Shown here: piece after piece, positions 18,792 through 27,122 of the stretch
Layout of the letters: the number at the start of each line of letters is the position of its first letter
Numbering within the stretch: the first letter of the stretch is position 1
NCBI RefSeq assembly: GCF_030546805.1
Contig: NZ_JAUOPC010000008.1
Location: forward strand, 1-64,000
Origin: Cyclobacterium sp. 1_MG-2023
GTDB taxonomy: Bacteria > Bacteroidota > Bacteroidia > Cytophagales > Cyclobacteriaceae
Direction of reading: 5' to 3'
DNA length: 64,000 nucleotides
The notes under the pieces: generated by a model
What the model saw: only the letters and a program-made list of their open reading frames with translations
Databases searched by the model: none
What the model was told of the DNA's origin: nothing
Translations under genes and position numbers: made by a program

Positions 18792-19307
18792 TTATTCGTC
18801 TTTGTACCAACTGGCATATTTAGGATAGTTGGAGGCAATTCTTGTAATGGCCTCCTTCATATTATCTCCGGTTTCTTTCACTCGTTTGGCCGGAATCCCG
18901 GCATAAATGCTGTTGCTTTCTACAATCGTACCTGCGAGTACTACAGCCCCTGCAGCAATAACAGCGCCTTCATTGACCACAGCATCATCCATAACAATCG
19001 CCCCCATTCCAATCATCACCCTATCCTTTATGGTACAGCCATGTACAATGGCTTTGTGGGCAATGGAAACCTCAGAGCCAATATTCACAGGAGATTTTTG
19101 ATAAGAACAATGAATCACAGCCCCATCTTGAATATTGGTGCGATCGCCAATCTTAATGTAATGTACATCTCCTCTGATTACAGCATTGAACCAAACGGTG
19201 CAGTGATCTCCCATTACCACATCTCCGGTAAGGGTTGCATTGTCTGCTAACCAACATGCTTTGCCCCATTGGGGTGATTTGTCATTTACTTTCTTGATCA
19301 ATGCCAT
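18792..19307 (-). CDS. Gamma-class carbonic anhydrase family protein
   Basis: 171 residues forming a left-handed beta-helix of hexapeptide repeats (for example ATLTGDVVMGDHC, AVIRGDVHYIKIGDRTNI, GMGAIVMDDAVVNEGAVIA) with a C-terminal helix. Metal-binding histidines are present at the three expected places: HCSYQ, IAHKA and VHGC. The family includes true Cam-type carbonic anhydrases and PaaY/CaiE-like proteins, so activity is not certain. It is monocistronic, convergent with aceK, and has an ATG at 19307. Confidence 0.9.
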   Translation of the reverse strand: MALIKKVNDKSPQWGKACWLADNATLTGDVVMGDHCTVWFNAVIRGDVHYIKIGDRTNIQDGAVIHCSYQKSPVNIGSEVSIAHKAIVHGCTIKDRVMIGMGAIVMDDAVVNEGAVIAAGAVVLAGTIVESNSIYAGIPAKRVKETGDNMKEAITRIASNYPKYASWYKDE

Positions 19308-19802
19308 ACTTTCTAAGGGATAATTAATGTAGGTTTCAAAAAGGGTTAGAGAACGATAAACCTTATCAAAATACTACAATCGATTTAACAAATGCAGGAA
19401 TGTCCAATGCAAAATGGGCAAGACACTCTTTATTTCCTCTCACAATTTTAACACCTTATTTCCTAATCAGGACATAAAATTTAAATATTTTGAAAATTGA
19501 ATTTATCGGTTTAAAACGACATAGGATCATTTTTATTTAAATAATTAATGGAAATCTTGGTAAATAATAGGAGTAAAAATAGCACCAAACCATAAATTTA
19601 TTGGCCTCCAATTGCACTGATAGTCTATTGATTACAGCATTTTTGAAGAAAGTAGAAGGATATGCAAAGCTTAATTTGGATACTGCTCTAATCTTAGTTA
19701 AATTAATTAAAATTTATTGAACCTTTTTATCTACAATTAGTTTAAGTGTATATACATCTAATTTTAGCAACCAATCACAACTTATTAAATCAGATCATAA
19801 CT
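19308..19802. other. Intergenic region between two divergent genes
   Basis: 495 bp of AT-rich DNA between the carbonic anhydrase and YceI genes; it must hold both promoters. A possible YceI promoter is TTG near 19718 with TAGTTTAA about 18 nt downstream, a poor match. No reading frame, strong hairpin or repeat is visible. Confidence 0.5.
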
Positions 19803-20525
19803 ATGAAAACATTGAAATTATCAGGTTTTTTACTGGCATCAGCCTTATTGACCTTTTCTTGCGGACAAAACAACAAAACAGTTGAAACCTCTGAAGCTCA
19901 AGAAGAAGCCCAATCTAGTGGTGAAACTTTACAATTGGACACCAACTCAAGTACTGTTAACTGGAGAGGTTATAAGCCAACCGGACAACACCATGGAATT
20001 ATACCTATTACAAGTGGTGAAATTTCTATAGATGGAGATGCCATTACTTCCGGAGAATTTACTTTTGACATCACCAAGCTAGAGATTCATGATTTAGAGG
20101 AAGGAAGTGAAAATCATGGCAAACTATCAAATCATTTGCAATCTGATGATTTTTTCGATGCTGCCAATCACCCTCAAGCTACTTTTGTAATCACAGAAGT
20201 TTCTCCTTACACTTCCGGTGATGCTGTTGAAGACCAGGAGCAGTTTGAATCAGAAAACACGCCTAAGGGCGAGTCTGAATTGGCACCAGCTTCTCCTACC
20301 CACTGGATCAGTGGAAACCTAACCATGAGAGGTACAACCAAAAACATCAAATTCCCTGCGGCTGTTTCATTGTCGGATGGAAGTGTTTCTGCTCAAGCAG
20401 GATTTAATATTGACCGAACTGAATGGGGCTTAGCTTATGGCGATGAAGCTACAGCAGTAGACAAAACCAAAGACAAATTCATCTACAACGCTGTTAGTGT
20501 GAATTTTGATATCAAAGCCAACTAA
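19803..20525 (+). CDS. YceI-family lipoprotein
   Basis: 240 residues from the ATG at 19803; a longer frame from 19746 would put 19 residues before the signal sequence. The start MKTLKLSGFLLASALLTFSC is a lipoprotein signal with the lipobox Cys at residue 20. The rest is a YceI lipocalin-like barrel (SSTVNWRGYKPTGQHHGI, then GEFTFDITKLE, GNLTMRGTTKNIKFP, near-C-terminal GDEATAVDKTKDKF). YceI proteins bind isoprenoid-like lipids in the periplasm. An acidic insert of about 30 residues (EDQEQFESENTPKGE) interrupts the barrel. A terminator follows. Confidence 0.92.
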   Translation: MKTLKLSGFLLASALLTFSCGQNNKTVETSEAQEEAQSSGETLQLDTNSSTVNWRGYKPTGQHHGIIPITSGEISIDGDAITSGEFTFDITKLEIHDLEEGSENHGKLSNHLQSDDFFDAANHPQATFVITEVSPYTSGDAVEDQEQFESENTPKGESELAPASPTHWISGNLTMRGTTKNIKFPAAVSLSDGSVSAQAGFNIDRTEWGLAYGDEATAVDKTKDKFIYNAVSVNFDIKAN

Positions 20526-20554
20526 TATAGTTGGTGTATCTAATTTAATATTTG

Positions 20555-20583
20555 AAAGGGGGATAGAATTATCCCCCTTTTTT
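20555..20583 (+). terminator. Terminator after the YceI gene
   Basis: AAAGGGGGATA and TATCCCCCTTTTTT pair as a perfect 10-bp stem with a short loop and a U6 tract, 29 bp after the YceI stop. Confidence 0.92.
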
Positions 20584-20596
20584 CATGGCATTTACT

Positions 20597-20604
20597 TAAT
20601 TTTG
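20597..20604 (+). promoter_or_regulatory. Promoter -7 box for pabB-gdhA-dinB
   Basis: TAATTTTG, exact TAnnTTTG, directly after the YceI terminator and ending 5 bp before the pabB ATG, so the mRNA would start at or next to the start codon. Confidence 0.6.
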
Positions 20605-20609
20605 CACGA

Positions 20610-21890
20610 ATGTCATCAACTGAAAGCAAGCTTACCATACAAAGAACCTCCGATTGGGTGCCTAAAATGTTGGCCTGGGTAGATCAGAAGTTTACCTATT
20701 TTGGCTATTTTACTTCCCAGGAAATAGATTACCCTTCCGGTGGATTTAACCATGTATTGTATGCAGGATCCAAGGCGGTAAGTCTGGAGAATTTGGATCA
20801 ACTGCCCTCAGGCAAGCCAAAAGTGGGCATTGTATCTTATGACCAAAAAAACAATTACGAGAAACTATCCAGCAAAAATAGTGAATGGATAAATTGTCCT
20901 GACAGTTTGTTTTTTAGTCCTAAGCTAACCATTCTTATTGGTAAAACTGAAATAACCATTGAGGGAAGCTCACCTGATCGAATCCTTGCTGAAATATTGG
21001 ATACCCAAGCCACCCAAAAACGAACGACAGGTAATTGCACCCTCAATTGTTCTCATGATGAAGAAAGCTATACAGCCACTTTCCAAAAAATCCAAGATCA
21101 TATTTCAGAAGGAGATATTTATGAATTGAATTATTGCATGGATTTTCATGGTACCGCTTCCCATACTGAACCTATAAATTTGTTTTTGAGGCTATGTGAA
21201 AATTCACCCATGCCTTTTAGTGCTTTGTTCAAGTCTGCAAACCTGTATCTTTGTTGTGCTTCTCCTGAGAGGTTTTTAAAAAAGCAGGGTCAGAACTTGC
21301 TAACACAACCAATAAAAGGCACCATTAAAAGGGGTAAAACCCAACAAGAAGATGAGGCCCTAAAAAAACGACTGGCCGAAAGTAAAAAAGAGCAAGCAGA
21401 GAACTTGATGATTGTGGATTTGATGAGAAATGATCTCGCCAGAATGGCCTTAACAGGAACCGTGGAAGTAAAGGAGTTGTTTGGTATTTATTCCTTCAAG
21501 CAAATCTCTCAAATGATTTCCTCCGTTAATTGCCAATTACCACCCTCAATTGGCTTTGAGGAGATCATCTCCAAAACCTTCCCTATGGGAAGCATGACTG
21601 GAGCCCCCAAGGTCAAATGCATGGAACTAATCGAAACCTATGAAAAGTTTAAAAGATCTTGGTTTTCAGGCAGTATAGGCTATATAGACAGCAATGGGGA
21701 TTTCGATTTTTGTGTTATTATTAGAAGCTTAATTATAGATCGAACAAAAAATTCCTTTTATTTTGGCGTTGGAAGTGCCATTACAATTGATGCGGATGCC
21801 AAAGCTGAATACCAGGAATGCCTACTAAAGGCTGCCTCATTAATTAATACTTTAAAAAACTTTTATTCAAATTTCAATAACCCCAAATAA
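20610..21890 (+). CDS. pabB: Aminodeoxychorismate synthase component I
   Basis: 426 residues of the chorismate-binding family. The segment QPIKGTIKRG (about residue 233) carries the Lys typical of PabB, where anthranilate synthase has Ala (PIAGT), so 4-amino-4-deoxychorismate for folate synthesis is the likely product. Other family motifs are EGDIYELNYC, NLMIVDLMRND, FPMGSMTGAPK and GVGSAITIDADAKAEY. The glutaminase partner PabA is not nearby. The ATG at 20610 is very close to the promoter box; an internal ATG at 20667 is possible. The stop abuts the gdhA ATG with no spacer. Confidence 0.9.
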   Translation: MSSTESKLTIQRTSDWVPKMLAWVDQKFTYFGYFTSQEIDYPSGGFNHVLYAGSKAVSLENLDQLPSGKPKVGIVSYDQKNNYEKLSSKNSEWINCPDSLFFSPKLTILIGKTEITIEGSSPDRILAEILDTQATQKRTTGNCTLNCSHDEESYTATFQKIQDHISEGDIYELNYCMDFHGTASHTEPINLFLRLCENSPMPFSALFKSANLYLCCASPERFLKKQGQNLLTQPIKGTIKRGKTQQEDEALKKRLAESKKEQAENLMIVDLMRNDLARMALTGTVEVKELFGIYSFKQISQMISSVNCQLPPSIGFEEIISKTFPMGSMTGAPKVKCMELIETYEKFKRSWFSGSIGYIDSNGDFDFCVIIRSLIIDRTKNSFYFGVGSAITIDADAKAEYQECLLKAASLINTLKNFYSNFNNPK

Positions 21891-23240
21891 ATGTCATCAT
21901 TAAAAAATATTCTAAAAAACGTAACCGATAAAAACCCCAACGAGTCTGAATTTCACCAAGCAGTACAAGAAGTTTTTGAAAGCATCCTCCCTGTTTTAAA
22001 GGCCCATGATTTATATGTAGATGAAAAACTTTTTGAACGTATTTGTGAAGCAGAAAGAATTATTTCCTTTCGTGTTTGCTGGACAGATGACAATGGAAAG
22101 GTACAGGTCAACAAAGGATATCGGATACAAATGAATAGTGCTTTGGGCCCCTATAAAGGTGGCTTGCGCTTCCACCCAAGTGTAAACCAAAGCATTCTTA
22201 AATTCTTGGCTTTCGAACAGGTTTTTAAAAACGCATTGACAGGATTACCGCTAGGCGCAGGTAAAGGCGGTGCTGATTTTAACCCAAAAGGAAAATCTGA
22301 TGGTGAAGTCATGCGATTTTGCCAAGCTTGGATGATGGAAGCCTATCGACATATAGGACATTTCACAGATGTTCCTGCCGGAGACATTGGCGTCGGGGAA
22401 AGAGAAATAGGTTATCTTTTTGGGGCTTACAAAAAAATTCAAAATGAATTCCAAGGCGTTTTGACAGGAAAAGGTAGGGATTGGGGCGGTTCATTTTTAA
22501 GACCGGAAGCAACGGGCTATGGACTAATCCACTTTGCCCACTTTATGCTCACAGAGATTGATGAGAATTTAAATGACAAAGTTTGTTTGGTTTCGGGTGC
22601 TGGAAATGTTTCTCAATTTGCTATTGAAAAATTGCTACAAGAAGGAGCTAAAGTAGTTGCTTTTTCTGATTCCACAGGTTTTATTCATGATCCGGAAGGG
22701 ATGACGGAAGAAAAATTAGAATTCTTGAAAACTGTAAAAAATGGACAGAGAAAGAGTATTTCAGCTTTTGCGAAACAATTTGACTCTGCCAAATTTATAG
22801 CAACAGGCAGTGAAAACATATGGTCCATTCCTGCCGACTGTGCCTTCCCATGTGCCACACAAAATGAATTGAACGAAGCGGACGCCAAGCTTCTCAAACA
22901 AAATGGACTACTCCTATTGGCCGAAGGGGCAAATATGCCCTGCACACCGGAGGCCATTAATTATTTACAAAAAACCAATGTGCTCTATGGCCCGGGTAAA
23001 GCCAGCAACGCTGGAGGTGTAGCCGTTTCAGGACTTGAAATGACACAAAACAGGATGGGTAGCTACTGGACAAAAAATGCTCTGGAAAAACAGTTAAGAA
23101 CAATCATGAAGGGCATTCATGAAAAATGTTTGGAAACCATCAACAAGCATGATTTAAAAAAGCAGGATTACCTTAATGCCGCCAATATAGGAGCTTTCGA
23201 AAAAGTGGCCAAGGCAATGCATGCCCAAGGAACCGTTTAA
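21891..23240 (+). CDS. gdhA: NADP-type glutamate dehydrogenase
   Basis: 449 residues, the length of hexameric bacterial GdhA. It makes glutamate from 2-oxoglutarate and ammonia in the cytoplasm. The catalytic region GPYKGGLRFHPSVNQS and PLGAGKGGADFNPKGKSD (catalytic Lys near 125) is intact, followed by the Rossmann motif CLVSGAGNVSQF and a C-terminal GPGKASNAGGVAVSGLEM. NADPH preference is inferred from length and similarity to the GdhA subgroup. It starts directly at the pabB stop and is followed 8 bp later by dinB. Confidence 0.95.
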   Translation: MSSLKNILKNVTDKNPNESEFHQAVQEVFESILPVLKAHDLYVDEKLFERICEAERIISFRVCWTDDNGKVQVNKGYRIQMNSALGPYKGGLRFHPSVNQSILKFLAFEQVFKNALTGLPLGAGKGGADFNPKGKSDGEVMRFCQAWMMEAYRHIGHFTDVPAGDIGVGEREIGYLFGAYKKIQNEFQGVLTGKGRDWGGSFLRPEATGYGLIHFAHFMLTEIDENLNDKVCLVSGAGNVSQFAIEKLLQEGAKVVAFSDSTGFIHDPEGMTEEKLEFLKTVKNGQRKSISAFAKQFDSAKFIATGSENIWSIPADCAFPCATQNELNEADAKLLKQNGLLLLAEGANMPCTPEAINYLQKTNVLYGPGKASNAGGVAVSGLEMTQNRMGSYWTKNALEKQLRTIMKGIHEKCLETINKHDLKKQDYLNAANIGAFEKVAKAMHAQGTV

Positions 23241-23248
23241 TTTCAACC

Positions 23249-24325
23249 ATGGAAAACTACCGGAAAATCATACATGTAGATATGGATGCATTTTTCGCAT
23301 CGGTAGAACAATTAGACCATCCCGAGTATAAAAACAAGCCACTTGCTGTAGGTGGAAACAAAGAACGAGGGGTAGTAGCTGCTGCCAGTTATGAAGCCAG
23401 AAAATTTGGTGTTCGTTCAGCCATGTCCTCAAAACTGGCAGCAATTAAATGCCCCAATTTAATCTTTGTAAAACCAAGGTTCGAAAGGTATAAAGAAATA
23501 TCTTTGATAATCAGGAAGATTTTCCTGAGCTATACAGACCTTGTCGAGCCACTTTCTCTAGATGAAGCTTTTCTAGATGTGACAACCAATTATTTGGGAC
23601 TTCCTTCCGCCACTTTAATAGCCAGGGATATCCGCAAAAAAATCAAAGCCCAGACGGGTTTGAATGCATCTGCGGGCATTTCTTATAATAAATTTCTTGC
23701 AAAAATCGCTTCTGATTTGAACAAACCTAATGGACAGGCAGTGATCACACCGGCAGAAGCCGAGGCCTTTTTGGAGAAATTACCCATTGAGAAATTTTAT
23801 GGTATCGGCAAAGTGATGGCCAAGAAAATGAATGGCTTTGGGATTTACAACGGTTACGACCTTAAACAATATTCCTTGCCTTTCCTAACAGGCAGATTTG
23901 GCAAATCAGGTCTTCATTTTTATAAAATCGTCAGGGGAATTCATGAGAGCGAAGTCAAACCCGATCGAATCAGGAAGTCAATTGGCGTCGAAAGAACATT
24001 TGACAAAGACCTATCAGCTATTCAAGCAATAGAAGCAACGCTCGAAGAAAATATTTTGCCTGAGTTTTTACGAAGACTAGAAAGAAACCAAGCAAAAGGC
24101 AGAACAATTACCATCAAGATCAAATACAATGATTTTAGCCTACACACCCGTAGCAAAACACAGGTAGCTCCGGTGTCCAATGAAAACATGGAAGAAATTG
24201 CCTTGGACCTCCTACATCAAGAACCATTGAACCTACCCATTCGGTTATTAGGGATTAGTCTCTCTAATCTGATTTCAGATGACCTTGACAAGCCCTCCGG
24301 TGAACAGCTTAAGTTTGATTATTAA
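23249..24325 (+). CDS. dinB: DNA polymerase IV (Y family)
   Basis: 358 residues; translesion DNA polymerase. Catalytic carboxylates are in HVDMDAFFASVEQ at the start and PLSLDEAFLDVT (about residue 105); the YEARKFGVRSAM finger segment, the GIGKVMAKKMNGFGI helix-hairpin-helix and a little-finger domain follow. The C-terminal clamp-binding peptide is not obvious (the end reads EQLKFDY). It is 8 bp behind gdhA in the same transcription unit, so it may be co-expressed with metabolism genes rather than being solely SOS-controlled; no LexA site was sought beyond visual inspection. Confidence 0.95.
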   Translation: MENYRKIIHVDMDAFFASVEQLDHPEYKNKPLAVGGNKERGVVAAASYEARKFGVRSAMSSKLAAIKCPNLIFVKPRFERYKEISLIIRKIFLSYTDLVEPLSLDEAFLDVTTNYLGLPSATLIARDIRKKIKAQTGLNASAGISYNKFLAKIASDLNKPNGQAVITPAEAEAFLEKLPIEKFYGIGKVMAKKMNGFGIYNGYDLKQYSLPFLTGRFGKSGLHFYKIVRGIHESEVKPDRIRKSIGVERTFDKDLSAIQAIEATLEENILPEFLRRLERNQAKGRTITIKIKYNDFSLHTRSKTQVAPVSNENMEEIALDLLHQEPLNLPIRLLGISLSNLISDDLDKPSGEQLKFDY

Positions 24326-24597
24326 AGCAAGGGCTTTTGGTGGTTTTAGGCTTTATAAACTCCGATAGGATTGATTTTAAAATACTGCAGCTCTAACAGC
24401 TTCCGGTCTTCTCCTTTTAATGCTAACTTCAGTTGTTCTATAATTCTACCGTAACCATTTGTACCATTGCGGCATAAGAATTGCAACCAATTTGTATATA
24501 AAGAACAACATATAATTAACTATTGGAAAGTCTATTTCTGTTTCGGCTTTTACAAGCCTCTGTGCCCATTGAATAAATTAATTAAAGAAAAAACACC

Positions 24598-24792
24598 ATG
24601 ACTAAAGAAGAAGAATACGTACAATTTGGATTGAAATACGGGATACCATTGGCATTAATAAGCGCTACTATAGCCATGAAAAGATCAAGTAGTTTAGGGA
24701 AATTACTTACTTTCTCTGTGGTTACACCAGCCATGTTGGCTTATTTGTACAGCCTGATAAAAACAAAGGAACGAGCCAGGAAGGCCCCTTAA
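24598..24792 (+). CDS. Small membrane protein, unknown
   Basis: 64 residues: an acidic/polar N-terminus (MTKEEEYVQFGLKYG), a first hydrophobic helix (IPLALISATIAM), a basic turn and a second helix (LLTFSVVTPAMLAYLYSL) with a basic tail. A two-helix inner-membrane protein is likely. It overlaps the convergent tamL gene by 4 bp. 24326-24597 upstream is 272 bp of AT-rich DNA with no strong signal apart from an A-rich stretch before the ATG. No family recognised. Confidence 0.6.
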   Translation: MTKEEEYVQFGLKYGIPLALISATIAMKRSSSLGKLLTFSVVTPAMLAYLYSLIKTKERARKAP

Positions 24793-27122
24793 AAAGGATA
24801 GCCTATGGCGAAGTTAAAGACTAAGTTGCTATTCCGCCAGTCGCTGTCTTGCAATTTAAATTCTGAAGCCCAACGCTCTCCTTCCGGCAAGGAGGGGCTT
24901 CTAAGAGGAGTAGCCAAATCAAACCTGATTACAAAAAATTCAATATCTACCCGGAGTCCAATCCCTGCTCCCACTGCCAATTCTTTGAACCAATCCTTCC
25001 CAAATTTACCTCCCGGCAATGCCTCATTTTCATTTACCAACCAAACATTACCAACATCCACAAAAGTTGCACCTTTGAGGTAAGAGAAAATAGGGAATCT
25101 AAATTCTAAATTACCCTCTAGCCTTATATCACCTGCTTGATCAAAATAATTGGCGGTGCTTTCGGTTTCAGGTGTGAAGGACCCCGGTCCTAAAGACCTA
25201 ATTCTAAAGGCCCTAATACTGTTGGGCCCTCCGGAAAAAAATTGTTTGGCAAATGGGAGAGAAACGGAGTTGCCATATGGAAGACCTAAACCACCAAACA
25301 AACGTACAGCAAGCAATTTTTCTTCTGTAAACCTCCAATAGTACCTAAAATCGATGTCTCCTTTATTGTATTGCGCATAGTTAAACCCCAAAAATTTATT
25401 TTGGTCTTGATTGTTAAAAAGGTTATTTACCAATCTTAACCCGCCCCCTGCAAGATCTAAGTTGGCGCCAAAATAAATACTATGCTCCCTGTACTTATCC
25501 ATTAGCTTGTTATAAGCAAAATTATAGGTAATCCCGGCGATAAATTGATGTTCAAAACTTTGTCTTAAAAATGGATTGTCATCCAATATTTCCTCAAATT
25601 CACTAGACGTATTGGAAATATCTACAAAGTTTAGTGAGATGGGAGTAATCTCATGATAAACAAAGCGATTGGCATTCCAAAAATAACCATAGGTGGCCGA
25701 AACAGTATTCAATTTATAATACCCTCGTCTATCCTGGTACTCCGTTCCAAGACTTATTTTTGTCTTGGGTACGGAATATGCAAACCTCTCTTTTATGGCA
25801 ATAGGAAATACCACCCTGGGGAAAATCAAATCTCCTTTAAGACCAATCTCAAAAGCACTTAAACTTTCTCTATCACCTGAGGCAATTTGACTTTCGTAGC
25901 CTATCTCTGCTGTAAGATTAAATGTTTCTCCCCCTTTAAATAAATTTCTATTTCTATAATTAAGCAATAAAGTAGGGCCGGCAAAATTATTAGATTTGGA
26001 AACACCTTGTAACTCGGCCCTTATAGAGCGTTTGTCCAAGGGAGTAAGGTAAATATTGGCATCCAACTTACCGGTTCCTCCGCTCAGACTCGTATCTGTT
26101 TCTGTATATCTCAAATTCACAAACCGAAAGTTCCCTATCCCTGTCAACCGGCTACTGGTCAATCGCGTATCTTTCGCATTGTAAAGGCTGTCTTTTTCTA
26201 TCAATATGTATTGATCCAGTAAGTCAGGCTTGAAGGTCAATTCATTTTGGATGACCATCACATTGTCCACCAAAGTGGTATCTGTTTCTTCGCCATATTT
26301 ATCTGAGGAATAATTAGGATAAACACGGATATTTTGAATTTCATATGGCACGATTCCCTTTTCAGGCGCATTTTGTTTGAGCCTTAGAAAAAGGTCAAAC
26401 TTTTTATCTTCGTATTGGTTGGTATCTGCTTCAAAAATTAAAAAATCAGAGTTAAAATTATAAAAGCCTCTATTTTTTAGGGCATCATTTAACCTTACCC
26501 TTTCATTTTTCATCATTTCCAGAGAAAAATAATCCCCTTCTGCTATTTCTGTTTTATCAAGCAATTCCCTGATGCTACGGTCTAAGGCTGAACTGTCCTT
26601 TTCATATTGGTAGGTGGCCAATTCATAAGGTTGAGCCAAATCAACCGAATACTTAATCGATGCTTTTTGAGGACCGGCCTCCACATCTGCACTCACTTCA
26701 GAAAAAAAGAACCCATTGTTATCAAGCCGATTTAAAATCAGGTTTTGGGTTTTTTCGGCCTCTGCATCGCTTAAATAAACAGGCTCCTCACCCAATTTTT
26801 TATAGATAAATCGATTGATAAAACCCGGGTTTTCTTGCTGCATCTTGTAATGACTCCACAATCCAATCCGCATTCCCAAAATTTTACTGTTGGGTTCAGG
26901 TTCAAGCAGGCCTTCAAGCTCCGCATTAACTGCTTTAAAACCTTTAACAGAGAAATCCCTATTGATTTCCAAAGTGGCCCCTGTATAAAGTTTTTCATCT
27001 TCGGGGATAAATTTAGAAACGCCACAGCCTGCCAAAAACCATACAGGAATTAGTAAAGCCATTGTTTTCAATGACTTAATATTTGGTAATTGGGGTAAAC
27101 AATAGCATTTATTATTTCTCAT
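24789..27122 (-). CDS. tamL: TamL, Omp85-family outer-membrane lipoprotein
   Basis: 777 residues. A lipoprotein signal ends in VWFLAGC (Cys about residue 33), then POTRA-like domains (about 60-380) and a C-terminal Omp85 barrel (about 400-777) with the conserved FFSGGPNSIRAFRIRSLGPG loop and the GAGIGLRVDIEFFVIRFDLA strands. In Bacteroidota this lipidated TamA-type protein pairs with TamB for outer-membrane protein or lipid traffic. It starts inside the tamB stop region (11-bp overlap). The first 20 residues before Met21 may not be used: Met21 would give a shorter but poorly charged signal peptide. Confidence 0.92.
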   Translation of the reverse strand: MRNNKCYCLPQLPNIKSLKTMALLIPVWFLAGCGVSKFIPEDEKLYTGATLEINRDFSVKGFKAVNAELEGLLEPEPNSKILGMRIGLWSHYKMQQENPGFINRFIYKKLGEEPVYLSDAEAEKTQNLILNRLDNNGFFFSEVSADVEAGPQKASIKYSVDLAQPYELATYQYEKDSSALDRSIRELLDKTEIAEGDYFSLEMMKNERVRLNDALKNRGFYNFNSDFLIFEADTNQYEDKKFDLFLRLKQNAPEKGIVPYEIQNIRVYPNYSSDKYGEETDTTLVDNVMVIQNELTFKPDLLDQYILIEKDSLYNAKDTRLTSSRLTGIGNFRFVNLRYTETDTSLSGGTGKLDANIYLTPLDKRSIRAELQGVSKSNNFAGPTLLLNYRNRNLFKGGETFNLTAEIGYESQIASGDRESLSAFEIGLKGDLIFPRVVFPIAIKERFAYSVPKTKISLGTEYQDRRGYYKLNTVSATYGYFWNANRFVYHEITPISLNFVDISNTSSEFEEILDDNPFLRQSFEHQFIAGITYNFAYNKLMDKYREHSIYFGANLDLAGGGLRLVNNLFNNQDQNKFLGFNYAQYNKGDIDFRYYWRFTEEKLLAVRLFGGLGLPYGNSVSLPFAKQFFSGGPNSIRAFRIRSLGPGSFTPETESTANYFDQAGDIRLEGNLEFRFPIFSYLKGATFVDVGNVWLVNENEALPGGKFGKDWFKELAVGAGIGLRVDIEFFVIRFDLATPLRSPSLPEGERWASEFKLQDSDWRNSNLVFNFAIGYPF

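Noticed and set aside
18738-19250. 170-codon plus-strand frame
   Set aside because: Antisense to the gamma carbonic anhydrase gene and overlapping the end of aceK.
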